Source: Paramoeba atlantica
Taxonomy: Eukaryota > Discosea
Assembly: GCA_977017575.1 (NCBI GenBank)
Contig: CDRNVI010000143.1
Location: 248,001 to 312,000, forward strand
Length of the DNA: 64,000 nucleotides
Direction of reading: 5' to 3'
Shown here: positions 1-10,512 of the stretch, piece by piece
Layout: each line of letters starts with the position of its first letter
Position numbering within the stretch: the stretch's first letter is position 1
Made by a program: the position numbers and the translations under genes
Notes under the pieces: generated by a model
The model's database searches: none
The model's input: the letters and a program-made list of their open reading frames with translations, nothing else
What the model was told of the DNA's origin: nothing

Positions 1-1689
1 AGAGAACCTTGCCTCAGTTGGTTGTGATCATCCACACAATGCCTGGTTTGATAGTAAAAGTCAAGAGGCTGAGTATATCACAGGGAGAGTCTTTGGCCTT
101 CAAGCTTGCAATTTCGTGGGCAACCAGTGGGAAAAGAAGTTCCCCAGGTATTAATCATTATAGAAGAGTGATGAACATCTTGGAAAGCCTCCACATAGAA
201 TTTATAACCTCTCAGAGATCCTTTCTTCACTTTCACACATAACCAGGTTCCTTCTCCTTGAGGTGTGCAACAATCTCTTCCCCTGGAATTCCTTTGGGCC
301 AATATCGTTTTTTCTTCACAACTGAAGTACAATACAATCCCTTCTCAAAGAAGTTGAATACAACCTTCCAACACACAAAAACCACTATCCAAAGCAACTA
401 CTCGACCAGTTCCCCAAATTCCCTCAGTCATTCTAAGCATTAAACCAACAGTTTTCGCTCCAGAACCAGATGGAGGTTGAAACTTGGGCAGGCCCATTTC
501 AGAAGGATGGGACTTTCCTTCCACAATTTCAAGAAAGAATATCACTCTAGTCTCCCCACAACCAATTGTATGATATTCATTTCCAAAAGGATGAGGTTCC
601 TTCTGAACAAACATCCAACCAGGAGCCCATTTACAGAACCACACCACCATAGACTCATCCAGACAGACCTGCCAACTTGGAACAAAGATGGTCTTCATCT
701 TCTCGTTAAAAGCAGCAATCAGGGGTTGAATTTCCCACATACGGTCTGTGTAAGAGGGTTTTGCAGAGAGAGGAGCAAGTTTAAGAGAGGAGACAATCAT
801 ATCAAACTGATTTCTACTGATATATTTCCCAAGATAAGGCAGTGTACCACACAAGGAAGATCCAGCTGAATCCTTTGAAATTCGAAAAAAATCCCTTCTT
901 TTATGTCCTGGGTAGAAAGACATAATCTGGCACAAGGCAATAAAATCAAGCATTTCAGCTTCAGTGAAGTTCAAAGAATGGTTAAACTCATTTTTGTTGC
1001 TTTCAGCACATCAGTTTTTAGAAAGGTTAGAGGCAGAACTTGGAGAAAAATATCGAGGGGAGTGGGGACATAAACAGCATCAAAGCGAATTCTTGTACAG
1101 GCCTTGAAGTCTTGTGCTCCTATCACAGCACGAGCATCAGTTGTTGAGGAAGACGACTCAGAAACACAAAGGAAAGATCATTTTCAACGAGTTCTGCTGC
1201 ATTGTCTTCCCCTTCCTCCTCAATATCAGAGCAAGATTCAGTATCTTCATCATCAGTATCAGATGAGCCCAAAACAGGCACAGAGGTTGTTGATGCCTGG
1301 GATGAACCAGAACTTGATCCTCCTGAGCCAGAAGAGGATGATGAAGATGAAGATGGATGAGTTGAAGTCCCACAACCCTCTGAGACATCCGCTTCTCCAA
1401 CAAACTTCAAATTTTCAGGGAGAGCCAGAAGGTAATCATTCTGGAAGACAGGAGAATGAAGCAAAACTACCATCTGAGATTTCCTGTCATAGTTCTGAAG
1501 TTCCACCCTTTTCACCCTGAGTGAAGAGAGAGATGCTCCTTGATATTGGTCACCAAAATGTTTCCTTAGAAGATGAGAAGGGCAAAGGTTCACAGCTTTG
1601 CAGAACCAAATAGTATCCTCCTTCAATTCTTCAATTCTTGGAGAAGTTGATCCAGAACTCATTTTTCTCACCACTGTAACTTTTTTCAT
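1..1689 (-). pseudogene. piggyBac-like (DDE_Tnp_1_7) transposase, frameshifted and cut by the window edge
   Basis: Cut-and-paste DNA transposase remnant read on the minus strand. An N-terminal acidic, Ser-rich part (1689-1123) is followed after a frame change by a catalytic core (974-345) with CLDESMVVW and PGWMFVQKEPHPFG, then VVALDSGF, and after another frame change by a segment (332-78) with KFYVEAFQDVHHSS. At the very edge (about 1-60) it reads TRHCVDDHNQLRQG. The three Asp-bearing blocks (LDES, ALDSGF, VDDHN) match the DDD order known for piggyBac-type transposases. At least two frameshifts make it non-functional. The 3' end lies outside the window, so the second terminal repeat cannot be seen. 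A Tc1 or pogo assignment is less likely because of the DESM and DDHNQ blocks. Confidence 0.8.
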
Positions 1690-3169
1690 TCAGACTTTCT
1701 GAGAAAGGCATTGTGATGAAAATCAAGAAAAAACCTCAAAGAAACACAAAAGAAAGTCAAAAAAAAAAAAAGTTCAAAAATGTGCTTTATTTTGGCCAAC
1801 AAACAGGAGCCTAATTAGGCCCAAAAAGACTAATTAGGCCCCCCTGGAAGGAACCCGATATAATATTGTTAACCAAAATAAACCTGATCAAATTGTGCAA
1901 TATCTTGATGTAATAAATGAGGAAATATATATATATTTGTTCTCATTCTCACTTCTAATCTAAGAGAAGGAAAGAAAAGATTGAAGAAGAGATAAAAAAA
2001 AATGAAAAAATTCACTATGTGAGAATTGAACCTGTTAGATGAATAGATGGTTCTTGCCCTTCTCCTTATTCTCCTGAGGTTTGAAAAAGAAGTTTTTCAA
2101 TCCCCCTCCTTTGAAACAAAAATAGAAGACATTATTTGAAAAATAACTTTCTTCAAAAGAACAATGAACCCCCAGAATTTTCATACTCTCTGGATGCTAA
2201 TTTGAAAATTTGTACCCAGAGAGAGTATAAGTCTTCTTGCTTGAGGTCATTTGAGTTTTGCTTGTATTGCCACTGAACAAGGAAAGAACCAAAATAGTCA
2301 CTTCTTCAAAAAAGATCAAAAGAAATGAGTTCTCTGTTCAAAAAAAAAATGTGAAAAAGGAGGTGAAAAGAAAAGATAAAGAAGATAAAAACTAGTAAGA
2401 AAAAGAAAGAAAAAAGAACCTTGTGTCCTTACCTCTCACAGCTTAATAGATGGTCTCCCTGATCCAGTGTCCCCTCAAGGTAAAATGATTCCCATTTCTC
2501 TCAAAGTTCTTGTTTCTCAAAAGACAAAGGGAATGCCAAATCAAAGAAAGGTCCCAACATTGAACTGGGGTGAGTCATAAAATAATTAAAGAAATAATTG
2601 ATATTCTCAAGGATCCACCAGGTCTAATCCTCTTAAATAACATCAAAGAAATAATAGTGTTGTTTGAACAATATCAAAAGAACTATTTAACTTGTTCATA
2701 TAAAACTCCTTACAATCCATTCAATTTGTTTTGCCTTTCTCAATCTTGGGTGTTAATCACAAGCACAAAGTGGAGACATTATCATCACAACAAGACACTC
2801 CCTCAACAGGTATTCAACAAAACCAAATAACCCATAACCCAAATATCCAACCAAGAAACAACCACCTCTAAAAACCACCAACAAATAACAAACAACAAAA
2901 CAATAAAACAACAATCCCCCCACAAACAAGGCACAATACTCCAGGAACAACAAAACACAAAATAAAGAAGAGGGGAAAACCTGGTGTGATAATGAGGAGA
3001 AAACAATAGTGGTGACAACAACTTGCACAGCAGAAAGTGCTTTTGGTGAGAAGGTGGAAAATCAGAAAGGTGCCAAGTGTATTTTTTCTACCCCATCATG
3101 AATTCTCCATTATTGTTTGTGTTAAAAACCACCCACTTCCACTCCCTTCATTCAAAAGGAAAGTCAATC
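1690..3169. other. AT-rich non-coding stretch
   Basis: No gene is supported here. It includes two near-identical TAATTAGGCCC motifs at about 1811-1845, a hairpin repeat listed separately, and a diverged repeat: 2660-2752 resembles 3722-3828 (both begin GTTGTTTGAACAA and run through TTTAA(C/T)TTGTTCATA). ACA/CAA-rich sequence fills 2780-2960. Confidence 0.5.
2179..2229. repeat. Dispersed ~50-nt hairpin repeat, copy 1
   Basis: Inverted arms CATACTCTCTGG and CCAGAGAGAGTATA are separated by an AT-rich loop. The same hairpin recurs at 5347, 27498 and 28446. This copy has a one-base insertion in the right arm. Confidence 0.7.
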
Positions 3170-4706
3170 AAAAAATTCAAAATAAAAAACAAAAGGAAAG
3201 GGGAAGGAGGAAAGGGAAAAAAAGAAAAAGAAGGAAAAGAGGGGGAAAAACAAAAGAGATAAGAAAGGGAGAAAAAGGGGAAAGATAAGAAAGAAACAGG
3301 AAGAAAAGAAGAAAAAACCTCTGATTGAAAGCAGATCAATCAAAGAAAAGAACCCTTTTCAATGTAATTCCACTCTTTTCTGATAAGAATGGAAAATGTG
3401 GAACACTTTTGTCTCTGTTCTAAAATAAAAGATTAAACAAAAGAAAAGGAAGGAAGAAAAAAAAAGAAAGAAAAAAAAAAGAGAAAAAACAAAGAAAAAA
3501 GAGAAGAAAAAAAAGAAAGAAAAAAAACAAGAAAAAAAAAGAAAAAAAAAGAAAAAAAAGAACCTCATTTGGTGGGATCTCAAGTCTCCCTGACTCCCTA
3601 ACTCCTCAGCTCCTCTCTCTCTCTCTCTTTCTCTCTCTTACCAAGAATTGAATCATCTTCTGGGACATTCCAATTCTTTGAGGGTCCCAAATCGCTGAAA
3701 AATGTCAAAGAAGAAAAAAGAGTTGTTTGAACAAATCAAAAGGACTTTTTAATTTGTTCATAAAACTCCAAAACATCACCACAAAATCCCTTCAATTGTT
3801 CTGTCTTTCTTGTTTTTTGGTTATATTGTCATCTAACAGAAAAAGAAAAAAGAAAAGAAAGAAAAATTAGTTTTCCAATTAAAAAAAAACAAAGAAAAAC
3901 AAAGAAAAGAAAAAAAACACATCACAAAACACCCAACAAAATAAAGGTTTTTGATCTTAAGAAAAAGAGAACGAAAAAAGAAAGAAAAAGAAAAAGAAAA
4001 AAAGAAAAAAATACATTTGAACAAGATTCGTGAGTTGAGTGGTCATGTGAATGAATTCTTACTGAAATACCTACAAAGAGAAAAGAAAGAAAGAAGAAAG
4101 AAAGAAAAAAGAAAGAAAGAAGAGGGAAAGAAAGAAAAAAAGAAAGAAGAGGGAAAGAAAAGAAATAAAAAAAAAAAAATATTATGAAAGGGAGAGAGAA
4201 GAGAGAGAGAGAGAGAGAGGAGAGGAGAGGGAGAGAAGAAAAAGAGAAAGAGAGAGAAAAGTGAGAGAGAAAAGAGAGAGAGAAAGAAAGAAAAGAAAAA
4301 TAATCATCAGAACAGTATAATTTATCCAAAAAATAATCAGAAGAAAAAAAAGAAAAAAAAGAAAAGAAAAAGAAAAGAAAAACATTTGAAGAAGATCAGA
4401 GGGTCATGCAAAATTAATTCAACAGGCATTGCCCACTGAGATAGTTGTCCGCCAAAAGCCTTTTTTAACAAATAATAGAGAGAAGAGAGAAGAGAGAAGA
4501 GAGAGAGAAAGAAAAAGTGGAAGAGAAAGAGAAAGAGAAGAGGAGAAGAGAGAGAGAGGAGAGAAGGAGAGAAGGAGAGAAGGAGAGAAGGAGAGAAGGA
4601 GAGAAGGAGAGAAGGAGAAAGAGAGAGAAGAATTAAATATGATAAAATTATTAAAAGAATAATAAAAGAAAGAAAAAAAAAAAATAATAAAATAATAAAA
4701 TAATAA

Positions 4707-4737
<31 letters not shown>

Positions 4738-5740
4738 TGAAAATAAAAATAAAAATAAAATAAAAATAAAAATAAAACAAAATAAAAAATAAAAAATAAA
4801 AAAAAAAACATAATTTGGACATGAAGATTTTCAATTTCTAATGGAACAGCCCTCTCAAAGTATTGTCAGAAAGATCACTAGAAAGAGAAGAGAGAGAAGA
4901 GAGAGGGAGAGAAAAGGGGAGAGAGAAAGAGAGAGAAGAATGAAAAAGTTAAAAGAAAAAGAAAAGAAAAAAAAGAAAAAGAAAAAGAAAAAAGAAAAAA
5001 AAAAAAAGAAAAAGAAACAAATAAAACAAGAGAAGAAAGGAAATAGTTGTTTGCCAAAAGCCTTTTTTAACAAATAATAGAAAGAGAGAAGAGAAAGAGA
5101 GAAGAGAGAAGAGAAAGAGAGAAGAGAGAAGAGAGAGAGAAAGAAAAAGCAGAAGAAAAAGAGAAAGAGAAGAGGAGAGAAGGAGAGAAGGAGAAAGAGA
5201 GAGAAGAAGAAGAAGAGAAGCAAAAAAACAGAGGTTGTGTGTTGCTCACCCTCCTCTCCCATTCTCTCTCCCCCCCCCCAAGAACCCCCCCCTCTTGCTC
5301 TTCCATTTTTTGTTTTCCATTGTGATTGTGGGTATTTGTAATTTTGTTTCATACTCTCTGGGTTCAAATTTTCAGATTCACATCCAGAGAGTATGAAAAA
5401 TATAAATGAAAAAAATAGAAAAATATTGTCCTCCCAGATGAAATCTTCCGATCTCATGAACAAAAAGGAAAGAAAAGAGAGGAACCAAAAAAAGAATTAC
5501 CCTCAAGAGAGAAAAGACAAAGGGGGAAAACAGCAGTGAGAAAAAAAGAAAAAAAAAACAAGAAAAAAAAAAGGGAAAGACAAAAGAAAGAAAAGAAAAA
5601 AGGAGAAAAAGGAAACCCAAGAAAAGAAAGAAAAAAAAAGGAAAACTCAAAAACAAAAAACAATAAGGAAAACTCAAAAAAACAAAAAACAAAAAAAGGA
5701 GGCAAAGGAAAAGAAAAGGAGAAGGAGGAAAAAACCTCTC
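3170..5740. repeat. Homopurine-rich low-complexity domain
   Basis: Long runs of only A and G on the plus strand (GAAA, GAGA, AGGAG and AAAAT units), for example about 3430-3570, 4075-4290, 4475-4640 and 5080-5225. All long frames through it are Lys/Glu/Arg (plus) or Phe/Ser/Leu (minus) repeats without domain content. A short unit ending in CCAAAAGCCTTTTTTAAC is duplicated at 4440-4480 and 5042-5080; the two differ by CCG versus TTG. No gene is supported. Confidence 0.8.
5347..5398. repeat. Dispersed ~50-nt hairpin repeat, copy 2 (best preserved)
   Basis: Perfect 15-bp inverted arms (5347-5361 TTTCATACTCTCTGG; 5384-5398 complementary) around a 22-nt AT-rich loop. It sits in otherwise simple sequence. 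Confidence 0.8.
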
Positions 5741-6179
5741 TTCTTGATCAGCCAGAACGCTACCACCATCCCTTTTAACCCTCCCCCCTCCCTCCCCCCT
5801 CCCTCCCCCCTCTCCCTTTGCATTCCCCCCTTTTACCCCCTCTCCCCCCATCACCACACCCCACCAATGTGTGAACAGAAAAAGGCAGTTGTTCAAGTCA
5901 GTTTGGAAGCTCCCTCAACTGAGGTCACATTGAGTGGAAAAGGGAATGAAAGAAAGGAAAAAAGAGAGGGAGGAGGAGCTGAAGAGGTCGGAAGAAGAAA
6001 ACTGAGGAGGGTGAAGAGGAGAGAAGAAGAGGAAGAAAAAACAAAAAAAAAAAACAACCAATTATCAAGCCAACAAAGAGCATCTTTTCGCCCTTTCTCT
6101 TTCCCGAAAAATTAAGGGATCTAAATCAGCGGCTCAATGCTTTTTTTATGTGTTGGTCATGTTCAATGACCCAAACATG

Positions 6180-6338
6180 AGAACAAGAATTACATATTAA
6201 GACTGTTTTATTTGGAAGATACCTTCAGTGTGACATTGATGGATTTAAGTATAAATATTGGCACTGAATCAAGTTCATAAAATCTCCAAATAAAACAGCG
6301 TGAAACCATTCAGTATCTTTTTCTCGTGTGTTTCTGAA
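6180..6338. repeat. DIRS left inverted terminal repeat (3' end of the element)
   Basis: Matches the reverse complement of 10349-10509 almost base for base. It contains its own inverted pair (6203-6216 and 6285-6298, CTGTTTTATTTGGA and its complement) around AAGTATAAATATTGG, a TATA-like sequence. The left terminus extends about 33 nt further out than the right one, as in DIRS-1, where one repeat is longer. Confidence 0.85.
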
Positions 6339-6374
6339 ATTTTGAAGTCGTTAGTGGAGAGGTGGGTGGGTGAG

Positions 6375-6457
6375 AATATGTAATTCTTGTTCTCATGTTT
6401 GGGTCATTGAACATGACCAACACATAAAAGAACAAGAATTGCCATATTAAGACTGTT
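6375..6457. repeat. DIRS internal complementary region
   Basis: 52 nt complementary to the left terminus is joined directly to 31 nt complementary to the right terminus. In DIRS elements this acts as a splint for closing the cDNA circle. The recombinase stop codon (6447-6449) falls inside it. Confidence 0.9.
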
Positions 6458-7571
6458 CCGATTCGCGAACATCCTCTGACTCTTCGTCTGAACTCTCATC
6501 ATTGCGTATCCTCTCGAAGACGTCGGCAAAAATATCCTGTTGTATGGACGACTTGTTGTAGTATTTGTTGATAAGAGGTATTGATTTGTGTCCAGTCCTC
6601 TCGATGACCGTGCCAATTGGGATGCCTAGATTCTGCCAAAAGGTGATGGTGGCATGTCTAATGGTTGCTGAGCCGAAGATTCGATCGATTCCAGCATCTC
6701 TCATCAAGTCGCGGGTACATTTCGCTAGCGTGCTAGGTTTGACCTCTTTCGTTCCATTATAATCCAACCAAATACCCTTGGAATTCATTCTTTGGTAGTC
6801 ATTATAATGCAGATTCACGTAAACCCTCAGAGCTCGGAAGGGACAAATGTTTGCAAACTCGTTGGGAAGTTTCTTGACAATCAATGGGCGTGAGAGCTTG
6901 ACTTTTTCTACATGTTTAGTTTTCCATTCGTAGAAACGAAATGATACCGTGTCTTCAGTCCATACAATGGAATCCCGGAAAATATGAGCCACATCCGAAT
7001 TTCGTCCAGCTATAGAAATCCGCAGCAGAACATTTGCCTTGGTGCGAGCAGATATATTGGGTTTGTCAGACCAGAAAACACCGTTCATGTGTTTCATAAG
7101 AATTGAGAGGTCCCACATATCATCGAATTTGGGGGATTTAGGCTTCAATACAGAGGCCCCTTTCGATTGTCTTGAAAAGTGGATTTCTTTCGATAAGTCA
7201 AAACCAGTGTTGAGGTAGATAGTAGTAGATAGGGCAGTTCGAGCAGAGCGAAATTGATCACCCGATCTGGTAAATTTTCGTGCCAAAAAATTGCCAATGT
7301 CCACTTCCGAAAAGGAGGATTTGTGAAGGTGATGCAGATAATCCTTGAATTGGGAACAAACTTTGGATCTATCCTTCCACGTGGTGAGCTTAACTGAACC
7401 AAAGATCATGGCGATGGCCTCCTCAGACCAACCCTCTTCAATCTTCAAGAGTTTTGGATCACTGATATCCTCCAGATTGAAGAGTCGATAGGAGCGTTTT
7501 GAGAGTCTGTGATTGCTCCCTGGGGGATTGTTGATGTGTCGGAAGCTAATTCTGGTATCCACTGGTGCCAT
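6447..7571 (-). CDS. DIRS tyrosine recombinase
   Basis: 374 residues from an ATG at 7571. It would cut and join the circular DNA intermediate into the target by a Tyr-linked mechanism. Visible blocks: the first catalytic Arg in AGRNSDVAHI (R190); the second box SATIRHATITFW (R305, with Ala in place of the usual His three residues earlier); RTGHKSIPLINKYY supplying H328 and the nucleophile Y337 or Y338. The C-terminus is acidic (SDEESEDVRESEQS). The start lies inside the RT frame, an overlap typical of DIRS. The same frame stays open back to 9506, but I treat that part as non-coding because the RT/RNase H reads in the other frame. Confidence 0.85.
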   Translation of the reverse strand: MAPVDTRISFRHINNPPGSNHRLSKRSYRLFNLEDISDPKLLKIEEGWSEEAIAMIFGSVKLTTWKDRSKVCSQFKDYLHHLHKSSFSEVDIGNFLARKFTRSGDQFRSARTALSTTIYLNTGFDLSKEIHFSRQSKGASVLKPKSPKFDDMWDLSILMKHMNGVFWSDKPNISARTKANVLLRISIAGRNSDVAHIFRDSIVWTEDTVSFRFYEWKTKHVEKVKLSRPLIVKKLPNEFANICPFRALRVYVNLHYNDYQRMNSKGIWLDYNGTKEVKPSTLAKCTRDLMRDAGIDRIFGSATIRHATITFWQNLGIPIGTVIERTGHKSIPLINKYYNKSSIQQDIFADVFERIRNDESSDEESEDVRESEQS

Positions 7572-9289
7572 CTTCTGGATTGGTCTCTGGGGTACACTAT
7601 GACTGCAAGTTTGCATTCGTCCAGAAATTTTGAGATTGTCCGGAAAAGGAGAATTGGTGGTGGAAACATGTATGGGATCTCGTTGTTCCAAGAATGAAGA
7701 AGGGCATTGGTCCCTAGGGACTGATTGTCTGGGATCTTGGTGTAGAACCTCATCGTCTTTGCTGAAAATCGGGATGCAAATAGATCTATCGATGGGTGAA
7801 TCTGACGCCGAGCCAGCCATTGATCGAGAAACTCCTTGGATAGGGTCAATTCGTCCTTCTCCTTGAGTCTGGAAAGAATGTTGCTTGATTTGATCTCCTC
7901 CTGGGACACAATCCTTGGGATCTGGATGATCTCGTGGATTTCCATGAATTTGACTGTTTCTGCTGCTGATCGAGAGAGTTCTGGAGTCTTTGCATAAACC
8001 TTTCTGATGTAACAAGCCGCAACTACCGAATCGGTTGAGTAGACTGATACTTTCTTTGCAAGATGGAGATGGTATTGGTAAATCTGTAGCGACCATGTGC
8101 GGATTTCCCTCCAATTTGGACTTCTCTGGGCTTCTTCCACTGTCCATAAGCCCGCAATCGCCTCGAACCCTTCGAAACCGTAGCCAATTGGACCCGCGTC
8201 TCCCATTGTTTCTACAAGTGGTCCATTGAAATTCATTGGCATTAAAAGGACGTGATCTCTTTTTCTCCAATGTCGGACTTCCTCTTTGGCTGCATCTGGA
8301 AGGACATAAACTGCACCTCGGCCGTTGGCATTTATTGCGTGATTGTTTGCAATTTGGAGTTCCACCAACCAGGCTACCAGGTGGGTGAATATCTGAGCTG
8401 AGTATCGAACTTTCCCGATCAGAGACGCTACATCGCTGGCCCTTGTCTGACTCAGGTTGATCGTCCTGGCGGCCGTTTGCCAATCTTTCTTTTTCTCTAG
8501 AGGAAGATCGATTTTCATGGTGACTGTGTTCCAAATGAATCCTCGAAACAGGACTGACTTTGTGAGAGAATGACTGCTCTTGTCTTGGTTTATAATAAAA
8601 CCAAGTGTAGCGAGAAGGTCCACCGCCTTTTGAGCCCGCTGGAAGGCAGTCTCCTTGTTGGGGCCCAATAGGAGTACAAAGTCGTCGACCCAATTCACAA
8701 CTCGAATACCGAAGGAGGCTAGTTTGTTCACAACTGGAGCCATTATCCTTGCCATGATCTGCATTGAGTTGACGAACCCGAATGGGAGAGCCCTCCATTG
8801 CCAGAGGACCCCGTCGATGCGAAAGCGGAAGAATTTCCTGTGAGAGCTTTTGATCAAAGTCGCCCAATAGAATTTGGAAAGATCCAGTTTTATCATCCAA
8901 TCGTTTTTCTGAAACTGAGCTCGGACATCCTTCAGGCTTGGCATTTTGAGATTCATCTTCTTGACTAACAGGTTGAGAGTCTTGACATTTGAGCATATCC
9001 TGCCCTTTTTCACTTCGCAAACAAGGTTGTGGATGACCTCGCCAGACTGACCTTGCTTTTCGAGCGGAACTCTTTCTATAGCGTCGTATGAGATGGCCAT
9101 TTCTAACCATTCGAAGTCTTTTTCGTCTGCACCGGCCCAATCCCATTCTCTTGGCTCGGGCTGCATAGTTGGCTGGGCATATAATTGGATTTTCACCCCC
9201 TGCTGGATGGTCTTCAGTATCCACTTGTCTCTTGTTATGCTCGTCCATGCCCCCAGGAAACGCTTCTTTTGAATCCTTCCTGCCTTCAA
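7445..9289 (-). CDS. DIRS reverse transcriptase-RNase H
   Basis: 614 residues counted from a TTG codon; the frame is open further upstream (past 9310), overlapping the Gag end, so the true start or a frameshift from Gag is unresolved. It copies element RNA to DNA. RT core: WMIKLDLSKFYW (first Asp near 136), PFGFVNSMQ, and the active site NWVDDFVLLLG (VDD at 201-203). RNase H follows: GDAGPIGYGF (Asp near 364), REIRTWSLQ (Glu near 395), VYSTDSVVAA (Asp near 420). After it comes IDLFASRF and YMFPPP, a segment common in DIRS polyproteins. No inactivating change is evident. Confidence 0.9.
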   Translation of the reverse strand: MKAGRIQKKRFLGAWTSITRDKWILKTIQQGVKIQLYAQPTMQPEPREWDWAGADEKDFEWLEMAISYDAIERVPLEKQGQSGEVIHNLVCEVKKGRICSNVKTLNLLVKKMNLKMPSLKDVRAQFQKNDWMIKLDLSKFYWATLIKSSHRKFFRFRIDGVLWQWRALPFGFVNSMQIMARIMAPVVNKLASFGIRVVNWVDDFVLLLGPNKETAFQRAQKAVDLLATLGFIINQDKSSHSLTKSVLFRGFIWNTVTMKIDLPLEKKKDWQTAARTINLSQTRASDVASLIGKVRYSAQIFTHLVAWLVELQIANNHAINANGRGAVYVLPDAAKEEVRHWRKRDHVLLMPMNFNGPLVETMGDAGPIGYGFEGFEAIAGLWTVEEAQRSPNWREIRTWSLQIYQYHLHLAKKVSVYSTDSVVAACYIRKVYAKTPELSRSAAETVKFMEIHEIIQIPRIVSQEEIKSSNILSRLKEKDELTLSKEFLDQWLARRQIHPSIDLFASRFSAKTMRFYTKIPDNQSLGTNALLHSWNNEIPYMFPPPILLFRTISKFLDECKLAVIVYPRDQSRRWHQWIPELASDTSTIPQGAITDSQNAPIDSSIWRISVIQNS

Positions 9290-9306
9290 GAGAGGTGACG
9301 AGAATC

Positions 9307-10314
9307 TTAGTTGCGGGAGAGCATCCTGGAACCCCTCTGGCCTCGGCCCCTCCCCCGTTGGCCTCGGCCGGGGACCCCCCCCCGACTCTGGTTGTGATCG
9401 AAAGTAACCGTCTGCTGAAAAGGGGGACTCTGGGTATAGCCAGTTTCGTGGGAGTTGTGTCTTTGTCTGCCATAAGGCTTCCGGTTTCGGCCATTCCCCC
9501 GAGCACCTCTTTTCGAAAAGGCCGTAACGCCTGTAACTATCGCTTCAGCCAAGGATTTGTTATGATGAAATTCTTCAATCAGTCTTTCCCCTTCAGCATC
9601 AGCGTAAATCTTTTCCTGATGAGTTATCAAATTAGTCTTCATAGCTTTGCGCCCCTGGTTTACAAAAGCAGTATGATGTTTGGACATATTCATCAATAAC
9701 AGTGTAGAGAGACGATTCATCTGGGTTCTGAGCTTCGAAATATCCACTTCACTGCCAGAATCTTCTTCAAACAAAGGTTTGAGCTCGTCAATACAATGGA
9801 GCCAGGTGTTGAAGATTCCTTTGTCGGCCTGCATAGCCACTTTCGCAGCCTCAGCATTAGCCTTCAGTGAAGGGTCAGCTTTCACCAGGTCCCAAGTAGC
9901 CTCTCGCAATACTGGGACTTGGACCCTCGAGAGCGATTTCTTTTCGATAGTAGACTTTTCTGAGTCTGAATACATTACCTCCCAAGGGCCATGTGGGAGG
10001 TCACGTTCGCCACCACCGACCTCGTCAAGAAAAGTGTCGGGGTTAAGCGTCGAAATCGTCTTGCCCCATTTTCGTTCGAAATCAGGGTTGTCTCTCTTTT
10101 CAATAACTTGTATTATTTGAGGTTCTCTTTCCCTCTCTTCTCTCTGTTCGTCTTCTTTCGCTTCTCTCTCTTTTCTCGCGCGAGTTTCTGACTCTTGGGC
10201 GTTTTTCAACTCGGTGATTGTACGGGTAACTTCCAACAGAGAACTTTGTAACTGTTTCATCGATTCCATCTGATCTTGAGATGATTTTCCTCCCTTCTTT
10301 TTAGTTGCTGCCAT
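9307..10314 (-). CDS. DIRS Gag-like protein
   Basis: 335 residues if it starts at the ATG at 10314 (MAATKKKGG), just inside the right terminal repeat; a longer frame from 10389 would begin within the repeat and is less likely. Lys/Glu-rich coiled-coil-like N-terminus (KEREAKEDEQREEREREP), then a mixed helical part and a basic Gly/Arg tail (RGGVPGRGQRGRGRGQRG) suited to nucleic-acid binding. It occupies the first-frame position of DIRS elements, where a Gag-like particle protein is expected. No CCHC knuckle is seen. It ends 17 nt before the annotated RT codon. Confidence 0.75.
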   Translation of the reverse strand: MAATKKKGGKSSQDQMESMKQLQSSLLEVTRTITELKNAQESETRARKEREAKEDEQREEREREPQIIQVIEKRDNPDFERKWGKTISTLNPDTFLDEVGGGERDLPHGPWEVMYSDSEKSTIEKKSLSRVQVPVLREATWDLVKADPSLKANAEAAKVAMQADKGIFNTWLHCIDELKPLFEEDSGSEVDISKLRTQMNRLSTLLLMNMSKHHTAFVNQGRKAMKTNLITHQEKIYADAEGERLIEEFHHNKSLAEAIVTGVTAFSKRGARGNGRNRKPYGRQRHNSHETGYTQSPPFQQTVTFDHNQSRGGVPGRGQRGRGRGQRGSRMLSRN

Positions 10315-10348
10315 CCTGAGAAAAATGTGAGCGAACTCTTCTACAACT

Positions 10349-10509
10349 TTCAGAAACAAGAGAAAGAAAAAGATACTGAATGGTTTCACGCTGTTTTATT
10401 TGGAGATTTTATGAACTTGATTCAGTGCCAATATTTATACTTAAATCCATCAATGTCACACTGAAGGTATCTTCCAAATAAAACAGTCTTAATATGGCAA
10501 TTCTTGTTC
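10349..10509. repeat. DIRS right inverted terminal repeat (5' end of the element)
   Basis: Reverse complement of the left repeat with few differences. Transcription of the element should begin here and run leftwards; the repeat contains the TATA-like AAGTATAAATATTGG on the minus strand. Confidence 0.85.
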
Positions 10510-10512
10510 TTT

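Larger units (their letters stand above)
6147..10512 (-). mobile_element. DIRS-type tyrosine-recombinase retrotransposon, structurally complete
   Basis: About 4.4 kb. Inverted terminal repeats (6180-6338 and 10349-10509) flank three minus-strand frames in DIRS order: Gag-like, RT/RNase H, tyrosine recombinase. Just after the recombinase is an internal complementary region: 6375-6426 is the exact reverse complement of the outer left end (6147-6198) and 6427-6457 is the exact reverse complement of the outer right end (10482-10512). This split complement of both termini is the hallmark of DIRS elements, which replicate through a circular intermediate and insert with the recombinase rather than a DDE integrase. 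All three frames are open and base composition is less AT-rich than the neighbourhood, so the copy looks recent. Confidence 0.92.

Noticed and set aside
2015..2075. Possible tRNA-like sequence (GAGAATTGAACCTGTT)
   Set aside because: The B-box-like word is present but no stems pair and no anticodon arm is seen.
3859..5463. Frames of 60-200 codons in purine tracts (Lys/Glu or Phe/Ser/Leu repeats)
   Set aside because: Composition is dictated by the simple repeat; no domain and overlapping frames on both strands.
7572..9506. N-terminal two thirds of a 1019-codon frame on the minus strand
   Set aside because: It lies over the RT/RNase H gene in another frame, is Ser/Arg-rich and has no domain; only the last 374 codons form the recombinase.
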